Source: Vulcanimicrobiota bacterium
GTDB taxonomy: Bacteria > Vulcanimicrobiota > Vulcanimicrobiia > Vulcanimicrobiales > Vulcanimicrobiaceae
Assembly (NCBI GenBank): GCA_014305015.1
Contig: JACRUB010000062.1
Span: 1-16,382, forward strand
Direction of reading: 5' to 3'
Length of the DNA stretch: 16,382 nt
Both the position numbers and the translations under genes were made by a program. This document shows positions 1 through 7,682 of this stretch, piece by piece. Within the stretch, counting starts at the first letter, position 1. The number at the start of each line of letters is the position of its first letter. The notes under the pieces were generated by a model, which searched no databases, was not told where the DNA came from, and saw only the letters and a list, made by a program, of their open reading frames with translations.

Positions 1-1
1 C

Positions 2-1195
2 GTCGCCGCGCGGTATTCGATGACGTCTAATCCGTACTTCACGAACGACCCGTACTTTAACGGACATAACACGACCCCGGTAGGACAACCCGGCGCTCCC
101 GACTATGCCGGCTCCGCCTATCCCGGACAATGGGATATGCACATCATGGGACTGGAAAACGTCTTCGGGTATTCGCAAGCCGGCAATGTCGTACCGGCTA
201 CTGCGAACGCGCTTGGCAACGCAAACATTAAGGTGGCGGTCATTGATACCGGTATGGACGTAACGCTCCCGGATCTCGGCCCCGCAAGTCGCGTTCTGCG
301 CACGCAGTGCTACATTACTCCGAACACCGGTGCCCAAACGAATACGCAGAATGTGGCCGACTTTGATGGCCATGGCACCAATGTTACGGGCATCGCTGCC
401 GCTCAGACCGGTAACGGCTTCGGTTTCGTTGGAACAGGCGGCAATGTTGGGTTGCTGCTCTACCGTATCTTCCCCAAGGGCGGGCCAAATTCGGATAGCG
501 CGAGCTCCATCGACGAAGCAAGCGCGATCAACGATGCGGTTTCGCACGGCGCTAACGTGATTAGCTTGAGCCTCGGCTCGTCGACCCCCGATTCGACCGA
601 GCAAACCGCGATCACGGCCGCCATCAATGCGGGTGTCGTCGTGGTTGCAGCTGCGGGCAACGAATCAGCGAGTAAGCTCGACTATCCCGCAGGATATGCC
701 GGCGTGATTGCGGTCGGGGCGAGCGCGATCAATGACACGAGTGGTGCCGAGCACGTTGCTCCGTATTCCAACTACGATACGGCCAACAACACCACGTGGG
801 GCCTGGTCGCTCCGGGTGGCGATCCAAGCGGCGGCAGCGATTCCAACTTCCTGCACTGGATTCAGAACGCATACTCGCTTCGCGCCGGAGTCCCAGGAGT
901 TTCGGCTTGCCGCGCCGCGTCGGGGCTCCCCGATTTCTTCGGAGAGACCGGAAACTGCAGCGTGCTGATTGCGGGAACGTCGCAAGCAACGCCCCATGTC
1001 GCCGGTGCGGTCGCAATGCTGTTCTCGGTTAAGCCGGGTCTTCTGACGAACAGTAACGCAACTGCTGCCAATGTCAAAGCGTTGCTCTTCGCGTCAACGC
1101 ATGACATCGGTGATCCGCATCAGGGGGCAGGACGCTTAAACGAATACTACCTGATTGCGAATGCGCTTGGAGACCCTGCGCTTCCACCGAAGTAA
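2..1195 (+). CDS. S8 family (subtilisin-like) serine peptidase, 5'-truncated
   Basis: Likely exported endopeptidase of the subtilase family. Numbering from the first in-window Met (position 20), the catalytic triad is complete: Asp76 in AVIDTG, His118 in DGHGTN and Ser321 in GTSQATPHVAG. The oxyanion-hole Asn214 is in AAAGNES. The reading frame is open through the left edge with no stop, and the first residues (TNDPYF...PGQWDMHIMGL) resemble the start of a mature subtilase domain. A signal peptide and propeptide therefore probably lie upstream of the window, and the Met at position 20 is unlikely to be the true start. The protein ends about 60 residues after the catalytic Ser, so no extra C-terminal domain is present. 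It converges on the oxidoreductase gene, with only three bases between the two stop codons. Substrate is unknown. Confidence 0.92.
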   Translation, partial: VAARYSMTSNPYFTNDPYFNGHNTTPVGQPGAPDYAGSAYPGQWDMHIMGLENVFGYSQAGNVVPATANALGNANIKVAVIDTGMDVTLPDLGPASRVLRTQCYITPNTGAQTNTQNVADFDGHGTNVTGIAAAQTGNGFGFVGTGGNVGLLLYRIFPKGGPNSDSASSIDEASAINDAVSHGANVISLSLGSSTPDSTEQTAITAAINAGVVVVAAAGNESASKLDYPAGYAGVIAVGASAINDTSGAEHVAPYSNYDTANNTTWGLVAPGGDPSGGSDSNFLHWIQNAYSLRAGVPGVSACRAASGLPDFFGETGNCSVLIAGTSQATPHVAGAVAMLFSVKPGLLTNSNATAANVKALLFASTHDIGDPHQGAGRLNEYYLIANALGDPALPPK

Positions 1196-1198
1196 CCG

Positions 1199-2221
1199 TT
1201 AAGCGGAATAGCCGATCGACTCGAGGACGCGTTGCGTATGCAGCGCGTCTTCGAATGTCGGGACCTCGCTTGTGCCGTTCTCGATCTGCTTGACGAACTC
1301 GTCCAGCAATTCCATCACCAGCGGGACGTGCGGATTCACGGATGCGAACTTCCCATACTTTGAAGGCGTGCAATCGAGCTCCGACGTTTCCTCATCGTCG
1401 ACTGCGAATAGCCGCATGTCGTTAACGGTCGTGCCGCTGCTGACCGCGGTACGATTTTCTGCGTGGGCGGCAATTGTCACCGATTCAACTGCGGTCGTTC
1501 CATCAACAGTAACGCGCGCAACTAAGCCATCGCCATAGTCGATCAGCGCAAAGGCGCCGTCATCGACATCGCTGGTAAACGATTTCTCTGTGTCGTGCCG
1601 CTTTGGATTAGCGGTGCGAACTATGCCCATGCTGCGAACCGGATAACGGCCCGCCATCCACGTAGCGGTGTCGATTAAATGCGAGAGTAAGGCTCCGGCG
1701 AGACCGCCGCCTTTTGACTTCTCAAACCACCAATTGCCCGTGCGGTCCGCATCGGCACGCAAGAAGCGCATCAATTGCGTGACCTCGATCTCGCGCATGG
1801 GAGCGAGATGGTTGTTTGCAATGAGCTCTTTGAGTGCCATTCGTTGTGGAATCCATCGGAATTCGTGCATAACGGCGCACGCGGTGCCGGCGCTAGTCGC
1901 TGCAGCAACGAGCTCTTCGGCCTCTCGCACATTGAGCGTAAACGGCTTCTCGCAGATCACATGCTTGCCGGCAGCAAGGGCCGCAAGCACGTCCGCGTGA
2001 TGCGTGAAGGGCGGTGCGGCGATCGAGACAACATCGAGTTCGACGCCCTTGAGCATTTCATCTAGCGTCCGGAAGCCGGCGATGTTGCGCTCTTTTGCAA
2101 CGCCCTCGGCACTCTGCGGCGATGCGATCGCTACCGGCTCGAAGTGCGAATGCGCGGCGTAGCTCGGAAGATGGACCTTTTCACCGAAGCCGGCACCGAC
2201 GATTCCGACGCGATACGTCAC
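1199..2221 (-). CDS. Gfo/Idh/MocA family NAD(P)-dependent oxidoreductase
   Basis: Predicted cytosolic dehydrogenase of 340 aa, the usual length for the family, which oxidises or reduces sugars, inositols and related compounds. The N-terminal Rossmann fold starts VGIVGAGFGEKVHLPS (residues 5-20). The family signature EKP is at residues 91-93, where Lys normally contacts substrate and cofactor. The GGG...SHLID segment at 171-184 holds the expected catalytic-type His181 and Asp184. The start is GTG, and its bases form GTGA with the TGA stop of the upstream aminotransferase, a four-base overlap suggesting translational coupling. It is the last gene of the six-gene minus-strand operon. Sequence alone does not reveal the substrate; the neighbours suggest it acts on the product or precursor of the aminotransferase step. 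Confidence 0.9.
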   Translation of the reverse strand: MTYRVGIVGAGFGEKVHLPSYAAHSHFEPVAIASPQSAEGVAKERNIAGFRTLDEMLKGVELDVVSIAAPPFTHHADVLAALAAGKHVICEKPFTLNVREAEELVAAATSAGTACAVMHEFRWIPQRMALKELIANNHLAPMREIEVTQLMRFLRADADRTGNWWFEKSKGGGLAGALLSHLIDTATWMAGRYPVRSMGIVRTANPKRHDTEKSFTSDVDDGAFALIDYGDGLVARVTVDGTTAVESVTIAAHAENRTAVSSGTTVNDMRLFAVDDEETSELDCTPSKYGKFASVNPHVPLVMELLDEFVKQIENGTSEVPTFEDALHTQRVLESIGYSA

Positions 2222-3519
2222 GCCGTAACCGCGACTTTCAAGAGCCCTTCAAGCAAGTCGATTGCGTGGTACAGCTGCTTCTCGGTAATGGTCAGCGGCG
2301 GCGTGATCGAAAGCACGTTGCCTTGCATGCCTGACTGCAACAAGATCAAGCCTTTCTGCAGACCGGCTTTTACGACCGCATCGGCGGTTTTGGCATCTTT
2401 GAACTCAATGCCCCACATGAGTCCGCGCCCGCGCACTTCAACGATGTTAGGCTGATTGCCGATCGCATCCATACGCGCCGCAAGTCCTAAACCAATTTGG
2501 CGGGCCCGAGCGGGTAAACGCAGCCGCTCTATTTCGCCGATGTTGGCCAGTGCCGCCGCGCATCCCATCGGGTTGCCGAGGTAGGTCGAGGTGTGCAACG
2601 CTTCGCCTTGCGAGGGCGCCCACGCATCCATAATCTCCGGCTTTGCCATGCAGGCGGAAATCGGAAAACCATCCGCCATCGCCTTGCCGATGCACATGAT
2701 ATCCGGCACGACGCTTTCATACTCGCAGGCAAACATGAAGCCGGTGCGTCCAAAGCCGGTATAGATTTCATCGAAAATTAAGACAAGTTTGAGTTCATCG
2801 CACAGCGCGCGCAGCGCCGGCAGAAATCCTTTCGGCGGTACGATTGCGCCGGCGCGTCCTTGGATCGGTTCGACGATGACCGCGCCGATATCGCCGCGCG
2901 CCTTGAGTGCCGTGCGCATGTCGGCGATAACCGAATTCACGCCCGCGGTTGCGCCCGGATATTTAAAGAACAGCGTTTTGTTGGGAAGACACGAGAGAAA
3001 CGGTGTCCGGAACTTCTCGATGCCGCAAACTTCGAGTGCACCAATTGAGAGGCCGTGATACGCGCCGGTAAATGCAGCTGCAGCGGGTTTGCCCGTTGCA
3101 AGTATTGCGGTTTTGAGCGCTGCTTCTACGGCTTCAGCTCCGGTGGAACACAAGTACGTTTTAGAGATACCCGCCGGTGCTATCTCGGCGAGCTTGCGCA
3201 GCAGTTGCACTTTGACTTCGGTTGGATGTATGTCGCCCATCGAGTGCATGAGACGCACGGCTTGATCGGCGATTGCAGAGGCGACATACGGGTTGGTGTG
3301 GCCCGTATTTGCCACGCCGAAGGCGGCCGTCAAATCAAGATAGCAGTTTCCGTCAACGTCGTATACGTTCGCGCCGATTGCCGATTCCCAAAAGACCGGA
3401 AAGTCTGAACCGAGCGCGGTGACACCCTGAGACTCAAATTCTTTGAGCCCCGGCGATAACTCGCCGGTGCGGGCACCGGGGAGGGTCCCGTGAAGCTCCA
3501 CGAGATTCTCGTCGTTCAA
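2218..3519 (-). CDS. class III PLP-dependent aminotransferase
   Basis: 433 aa, full length for class III (fold type I) aminotransferases such as acetylornithine, GABA and omega-amino acid transaminases. Visible motifs: STGAEA (125-130) that binds the PLP phosphate, YHG with His155 stacking on PLP, the DEIYTGFGRTG stretch with Asp250 contacting the pyridine nitrogen, and Lys279 in CIGKAMADGFP as the Schiff-base lysine. The start is TTG, forming TTGA with the upstream stop; no closer alternative fits because the next Met lies about 90 residues in, past conserved sequence. It follows the LuxC-like aldehyde-forming reductase directly, so an aldehyde amino acceptor is plausible. Class III enzymes commonly use omega-amine or aldehyde substrates. 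A specific substrate cannot be read from the sequence. Confidence 0.92.
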   Translation of the reverse strand: MNDENLVELHGTLPGARTGELSPGLKEFESQGVTALGSDFPVFWESAIGANVYDVDGNCYLDLTAAFGVANTGHTNPYVASAIADQAVRLMHSMGDIHPTEVKVQLLRKLAEIAPAGISKTYLCSTGAEAVEAALKTAILATGKPAAAAFTGAYHGLSIGALEVCGIEKFRTPFLSCLPNKTLFFKYPGATAGVNSVIADMRTALKARGDIGAVIVEPIQGRAGAIVPPKGFLPALRALCDELKLVLIFDEIYTGFGRTGFMFACEYESVVPDIMCIGKAMADGFPISACMAKPEIMDAWAPSQGEALHTSTYLGNPMGCAAALANIGEIERLRLPARARQIGLGLAARMDAIGNQPNIVEVRGRGLMWGIEFKDAKTADAVVKAGLQKGLILLQSGMQGNVLSITPPLTITEKQLYHAIDLLEGLLKVAVTA

Positions 3520-4730
3520 ATTTCTTTATCGATCCATCGGATGAAATCGGCGATACGGGGCCGCCCCCCGTGATCTCCGCTTATGGGTAGCCGTTGGAGT
3601 TCGCCGAAGGGCGCCAGGCGCACTGCTCCCACGGAAATGGCCGCGTTTACCAAGTCGGGCCGCGCATCGGAGAGCGCGAATGCTTCCAGCCGAATGACGT
3701 GCCGCTGCAGATAACGGATTGCCTCGGACGGTTCGTGCACGGGGATGATGCCGAGCGTACGCGGCGCGAATGCAGGGGCCTCATCTTTTGGCGGATCGTA
3801 GACCAACACGAAAGAACATGCATCATCCGAATAGACGGCGCCTTGTCCACCAGCAGCGCGAAATGCGGCGACAGCTCGAAAATTGGCAACCCGGGCTGCG
3901 TCGACCGGATCGCGCACACCAACCGGAAACTCGAGGGTGGCTTCTTGCGTCGCGGATGCGAGCGAACGCAAAAAGTGTTCCGTTTGCTTACCGTCCCCCA
4001 CTTCAACAAACAGCATGTGCAGTGATAAGCAGCCTTCGCTGTCATACAGCACGAGATCGCGCGCCGCTCCCGCAGAGATCCCTGCTACCCGGCCCGAGTC
4101 CCCAAGCGCTCCGCGTGTTACGTACCCGGCGCTTGCGCGACTTCCAAATCCAAAAAAGCGCGCGTCCGGCGAACACGTTGCGCGAATCTGCGCAAGCGTA
4201 GCGTCCTTGCCGAAAGCAACCACCGCAGCGAACGGTTCCAGATCGACCGTCTCTTCAGTGCCCCGCCAGGCGCGAGCGCGTGCGGCTGATGCAAAGGCGT
4301 CGTCCTCTTCGCGCAGCGTTTCAAAGAACGCCGCAATCAAAGAGTCCTCGCGATCTTTCACCGTGACGTCACATTTTGCGCACAGTGCAAAAATTGCAGG
4401 GACGAGGCCGACGCCGATGGTCGTGCGGCTTGAGATAATGCAAACGCGATCGAGTCCCCGCGCGAAGCCGTCCGGCTTTCCGCGGCGCGTAACAAAACCG
4501 TCCAATGCTCCCAGCGAACCGAGTTCGGTAGCGATCGCGTCTTTGAGTGCGTCACTCGTGAGCTCGAAGAAGAGCCGGTCGAGCGCGTACTCGACGACGG
4601 GCATCGAGTAGCCGGTGCGCTGAACGATCGCATCGGTCACCCGGACGCGCGGCGGGAAATCGGCATCCGACCATCGCTGCGCCGCATCCGCAATCGCACG
4701 GACGATGTGCCCGGCCGGCAACTCAAGCAC
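3516..4730 (-). CDS. LuxC-like acyl-CoA (acyl-protein) reductase
   Basis: NAD(P)H-dependent reductase of the aldehyde-dehydrogenase superfamily (LuxC family), which reduces an acyl thioester to an aldehyde. From the chosen GTG start the protein has 404 aa and opens with LELPAGHIV, as expected for this family. A KDREDSL motif is in the middle. Cys234 in YDSEGCLSLH lies where LuxC family members carry the catalytic, acyl-accepting cysteine. The frame stays open to an ATG at 4928, but that extension lies inside the upstream LuxE-like gene. GTG at 4730 (8-base overlap) or TTG at 4751 (29-base overlap) are better starts; an AGGAGGG stretch lies about 22 bases before the TTG. The stop overlaps the next start as TTGA. 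With the LuxE-like partner it should convert a carboxylate to an aldehyde. There is no luciferase here. Confidence 0.85.
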   Translation of the reverse strand: MLELPAGHIVRAIADAAQRWSDADFPPRVRVTDAIVQRTGYSMPVVEYALDRLFFELTSDALKDAIATELGSLGALDGFVTRRGKPDGFARGLDRVCIISSRTTIGVGLVPAIFALCAKCDVTVKDREDSLIAAFFETLREEDDAFASAARARAWRGTEETVDLEPFAAVVAFGKDATLAQIRATCSPDARFFGFGSRASAGYVTRGALGDSGRVAGISAGAARDLVLYDSEGCLSLHMLFVEVGDGKQTEHFLRSLASATQEATLEFPVGVRDPVDAARVANFRAVAAFRAAGGQGAVYSDDACSFVLVYDPPKDEAPAFAPRTLGIIPVHEPSEAIRYLQRHVIRLEAFALSDARPDLVNAAISVGAVRLAPFGELQRLPISGDHGGRPRIADFIRWIDKEI

Positions 4731-5826
4731 GGCGCAAGTCTTCGGCGTCAATCGAGCATCCGCGCAATTTCGCTCCCTCCTCACGTCCCAGTAAAACAAA
4801 ACCGTCGCCAAGGCGTGCACCGAGGTCTTCGGTGGACACTGCGATTGCCGAGCTGCGATTTGCCAAATCAAAATGAACGAGGGCGCCCACAATCTCGTCC
4901 GGCACATCCTTGCCGGTCGCATCGACAATGCGCGTTTGCATCCAGGGCGGCCCGATTTTGATGCGCTGCTGTGTTGCGCGCGATTCTATGGAATCGTAAT
5001 ACTGGCTTGTGAGCTCCGTCATGCCGTACTCGGCGACGATTGCGTTGCTCGAGATCCCGAAGCGCTGCATGAGTTTTCCGTAGAATGCCGCTCGCGCCAC
5101 CGTGCGCGTGCGTCCTTTGAATCCACCCGTTTCCATGATGCGCGAGCCGGGGGGCAGGTCGAAGCGCAGATGCTTTTGCTCGAACGTATCGAGCAGGTTG
5201 AGCAAACCGAACGCAGTGCCCGCGATGCACACGGCAAGCCGCTCTTCGATCGCAGCACTGAGATCTTCGATAAACGCATGGGTCAAAAGTGCATCGTTCT
5301 CTATGTACCAGCCGGTGTGACCGTCACCGCGGTGGGCGGCGACCGCGGCCATCATATGCCCGAGCGATGATTGCTTGCGCATCGCGGGATTCGGAACGAC
5401 GTTAAGATAGCGAAGTTGCGCGCCGTCGGGCAAGACGAACCGGTCGAATCCGGAGAGCAACGCTGCGTCGTAGAGCACGGGGGTTTCCATATAATGCACG
5501 CCACCTCGGCCTTGCGTCGTGCCACTTGTTTCAAAGGCAAGTGCGCAGTGCGAGGGATCGAATGTTGCGACCGGGACGTCCTTGAATACGTCGGTCGGGA
5601 CGGCCGGAATCTGCTCCCACCGCGTTGGCAGCGCGCGCGGGGTTATTCCGAAGAGCGTGCAGTATTGCGCGTAGGGTTGACTGTAGCGAAGTTGGTAGGC
5701 GAAGAGCCGCAGCGCGAGCTGGTTGAAATCGCGGTCACTCAGCGTTGTGCCGTGATGATGCCAGGCATGGATGATTTGCTGAATATCGGTGTCGAGCGCG
5801 TCCGACTCTTCACGGTATTCGCTCAC
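4723..5826 (-). CDS. LuxE-like acyl-protein synthetase (acyl-adenylating)
   Basis: Member of the LuxE/PaaK branch of ANL adenylating enzymes, 367 aa against about 378 in characterised LuxE. It activates a carboxylic acid with ATP to an acyl-adenylate, then forms an acyl-enzyme thioester for LuxC. Visible motifs: the phosphate-binding loop SGTTQG (101-106), YGMTE (267-271) of the adenylate site, and TEDLG (332-336) followed by LLGREEGAKLRGCS. Cys357, 11 residues from the end, is placed like the acylated C-terminal cysteine of LuxE. The start is GTG, overlapping the upstream stop as GTGA. The gene overlaps the LuxC-like gene by about eight bases, as expected for subunits made together. The carboxylate substrate is not identifiable; fatty, aryl or amino acids are all possible. 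Confidence 0.87.
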   Translation of the reverse strand: MSEYREESDALDTDIQQIIHAWHHHGTTLSDRDFNQLALRLFAYQLRYSQPYAQYCTLFGITPRALPTRWEQIPAVPTDVFKDVPVATFDPSHCALAFETSGTTQGRGGVHYMETPVLYDAALLSGFDRFVLPDGAQLRYLNVVPNPAMRKQSSLGHMMAAVAAHRGDGHTGWYIENDALLTHAFIEDLSAAIEERLAVCIAGTAFGLLNLLDTFEQKHLRFDLPPGSRIMETGGFKGRTRTVARAAFYGKLMQRFGISSNAIVAEYGMTELTSQYYDSIESRATQQRIKIGPPWMQTRIVDATGKDVPDEIVGALVHFDLANRSSAIAVSTEDLGARLGDGFVLLGREEGAKLRGCSIDAEDLRRA

Positions 5827-6302
5827 AGTTTGTTCCAGCGCGAACTAATCGTGCCGCTGTTAAGACCGCTGGTTGCCAAGCCTCCGTTAAAACGAGCAGA
5901 CTCAACCTTGAGGCAGCGATCGACGACGACCTTGAGACCCGCTTTATCGGCCATTTCGATTGCCTCTGGATTAATCACACCGTACTGAAACCAAACCGAT
6001 TTCGCTCCGGCTGCGATGGCGTCTTTGACAACTTCGAGAACTTCGCTGGATTTGCGGAAGACATCAACGATGTCCGGCGCACCGTTTTCCGCGGCATACG
6101 CTGCCAGCGACGGATACGCCTTAACGCCGTCGATCGCTTTGATCGTGGGATTGATCGGTGCAACTTCGTAGCGGCCTTGCACGCGTAAATAACTGAAAAC
6201 CGTGTAACTCGGGCGCAGCGGCTTGTCGGAAGCGCCGATCATGGCGATGGTTTTCGAGCGCTCGAGCAACGCATAGCGCTCTGCTGCAGAATCCAAAATC
6301 AC
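5823..6302 (-). CDS. CoA-binding domain protein (YccU/COG1832 type)
   Basis: Small 159-aa single-domain protein with a CoA_binding_2 Rossmann-like fold. The N-terminal nucleotide-binding strand and loop is TIAMIGASDKP (18-28). The conserved C-terminal half has VWFQYGVINPEA (103-114) and VVVDRCLKVE (125-134) with an invariant-looking Cys130. Members bind CoA in structures, but their function is not established. The GTG start overlaps the metY stop (GTGA), and its own stop overlaps the LuxE-like start (GTGA). Placement between metY and the acyl-activating enzymes could mean a role in thiol or acyl-CoA handling, but this is inference. Family assignment is secure; biological role is unknown. Confidence 0.88.
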   Translation of the reverse strand: MILDSAAERYALLERSKTIAMIGASDKPLRPSYTVFSYLRVQGRYEVAPINPTIKAIDGVKAYPSLAAYAAENGAPDIVDVFRKSSEVLEVVKDAIAAGAKSVWFQYGVINPEAIEMADKAGLKVVVDRCLKVESARFNGGLATSGLNSGTISSRWNKL

Positions 6303-7594
6303 TTCGGTTCACCTACAGCATGGCGGAGCGCTTGATCTAAATCCCACAACAAATCGGCTGAGTCTTCCAGCCCGACAGAGAGACGAATCGTCTCCGGCGC
6401 GACACCGGCAATGCGCATCTCCTCATCAGTAAGTTGCGAGTGCGTTGTTGAGGCGGGATGGATCACGAGACTCTTTGCATCGCCGACGTTGGCGAGATGG
6501 CTCCAAAGTTCGAGTGAATCGATAAAGCGCCGTCCCGCCTCCCGCCCGCCTTCGATGCCGAACGTGAAGATCGAGCCCGCTCCGTTGGGAAGATATTTTT
6601 TTGCAAGCTCATGATCGGGATGCTCCGCAAAGCCGGGATAACTGACCCAGCGAACTTCCGGGCGCGCCTTCAAGAATGTGGCAACCGTTACCGCATTGGT
6701 GAGGTGCGCTTGCATCCGAACGGGAAGCGTTTCCAATCCTTGCAGTAGTAGCCACGCGTCCATCGGTCCAAGCGACGCACCGACGTCACGCAGCACTTCG
6801 GCGCGCGCGCGCAGGAGAAACGCGTACTCGCCGAACGTTTCCGTAAACTGAAGTTGGTGATAGCCCGGGCTTGGATCGGAAAGCAATGGAAACCGCCCAT
6901 TGCCCCACGGAAATTTGCCGGATTCAATGAGGACGCCGCCGATGACGGTTCCATGCCCGGAGATAAACTTCGTTGCGGAATGTAAAACCAAATCCGCGCC
7001 CTGCTCGATCGGCCGGCACAGATACGGCGAAGCAAACGTGTTGTCGATGCACAGCGGGATGCCCGAGTCGTGCGCGATCGCGGCAAGCTTTGCAATGTCG
7101 GCAATCGTGCCCGACGGATTGCCGATCGTCTCAGCGAACAACATTTTCGTATTCGGCTGGATTGCGGCTTTCATGCCGGCGAAGTCATGCGCACCGATAA
7201 AACTGGTTTCGATGCCCATGCGTTTGAGCGTCACGCCGAATTGCGTCACGGTCCCGCCATACACATTGGCGGAGCAGACAAGATGATCGCCGCTTTGTGC
7301 AACGGCCAGTACGGCGCAGAGTTGCGCAGCTAAGCCACTCGAAAAGGCAACCGCTCCGAGGCCACCTTCGAGGCTGGCCATCCGTTCTTCAAATGCGGCC
7401 ACAGTCGGGTTGCTGATGCGGCTATAAATGTGGCCATAACTGCGCAAAGCAAACAGCTCGGCCGCTTGCTCCGTGGAACCGAAGACAAATGCCGAGGTTT
7501 GATAGATAGGCATGGCGCGCGAGCCTGTTGCGGGGGCGGGCGGGGTTCCGGCGTGAATGGCGCGGGTCGCAAACCCGAACTCTCTATCGTGCAT
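6299..7594 (-). CDS. metY: O-acetylhomoserine sulfhydrylase (aminocarboxypropyltransferase)
   Basis: PLP enzyme of the Cys/Met metabolism family that makes homocysteine from O-acetylhomoserine and sulfide in methionine synthesis. The 431-aa length fits MetY (about 430) better than MetB or MetZ (about 380-400). Lys209 in SATKFISGHGT is the PLP lysine. YSRISNPT near residue 60 and the C-terminal WVSYPG and SVGLED motifs are typical. The ATG at 7594 gives a normal N-terminus (FATRAIHAG). There is no strong ribosome binding site ahead of it. It is the first gene of the minus-strand operon and is divergent from leuC across 88 bases. I see no SAM riboswitch or T-box in that gap. A related sulfhydrylase with another acceptor cannot be ruled out. 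Confidence 0.93.
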   Translation of the reverse strand: MHDREFGFATRAIHAGTPPAPATGSRAMPIYQTSAFVFGSTEQAAELFALRSYGHIYSRISNPTVAAFEERMASLEGGLGAVAFSSGLAAQLCAVLAVAQSGDHLVCSANVYGGTVTQFGVTLKRMGIETSFIGAHDFAGMKAAIQPNTKMLFAETIGNPSGTIADIAKLAAIAHDSGIPLCIDNTFASPYLCRPIEQGADLVLHSATKFISGHGTVIGGVLIESGKFPWGNGRFPLLSDPSPGYHQLQFTETFGEYAFLLRARAEVLRDVGASLGPMDAWLLLQGLETLPVRMQAHLTNAVTVATFLKARPEVRWVSYPGFAEHPDHELAKKYLPNGAGSIFTFGIEGGREAGRRFIDSLELWSHLANVGDAKSLVIHPASTTHSQLTDEEMRIAGVAPETIRLSVGLEDSADLLWDLDQALRHAVGEPK

Positions 7595-7682
7595 GCCCAG
7601 GGCTTCGCGTGCCTACGGGAACTTCCCAGCTTGGTAGGGTAAATTGGATGCGCCAACACTCCCCGGAAAGGACACCATTGCC

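Noticed and set aside
3883..4611. Long plus-strand open frame of 242 codons inside the LuxC-like gene
   Set aside because: Ser/Arg/Ala-rich composition without motifs, antisense to a gene with clear family features; typical GC-driven antisense frame.
4731..4928. N-terminal extension of the LuxC-like frame up to the ATG at 4928
   Set aside because: The extra residues lie entirely within the conserved end of the LuxE-like gene and do not resemble LuxC N-termini. A GTG or TTG start near 4730-4751 fits better.
7595..7682. Riboswitch or attenuator between the divergent metY and leuC
   Set aside because: The gap is 88 bases and shows no SAM-riboswitch core, T-box or leucine-rich leader peptide; no promoter hexamers with good spacing could be fixed either.
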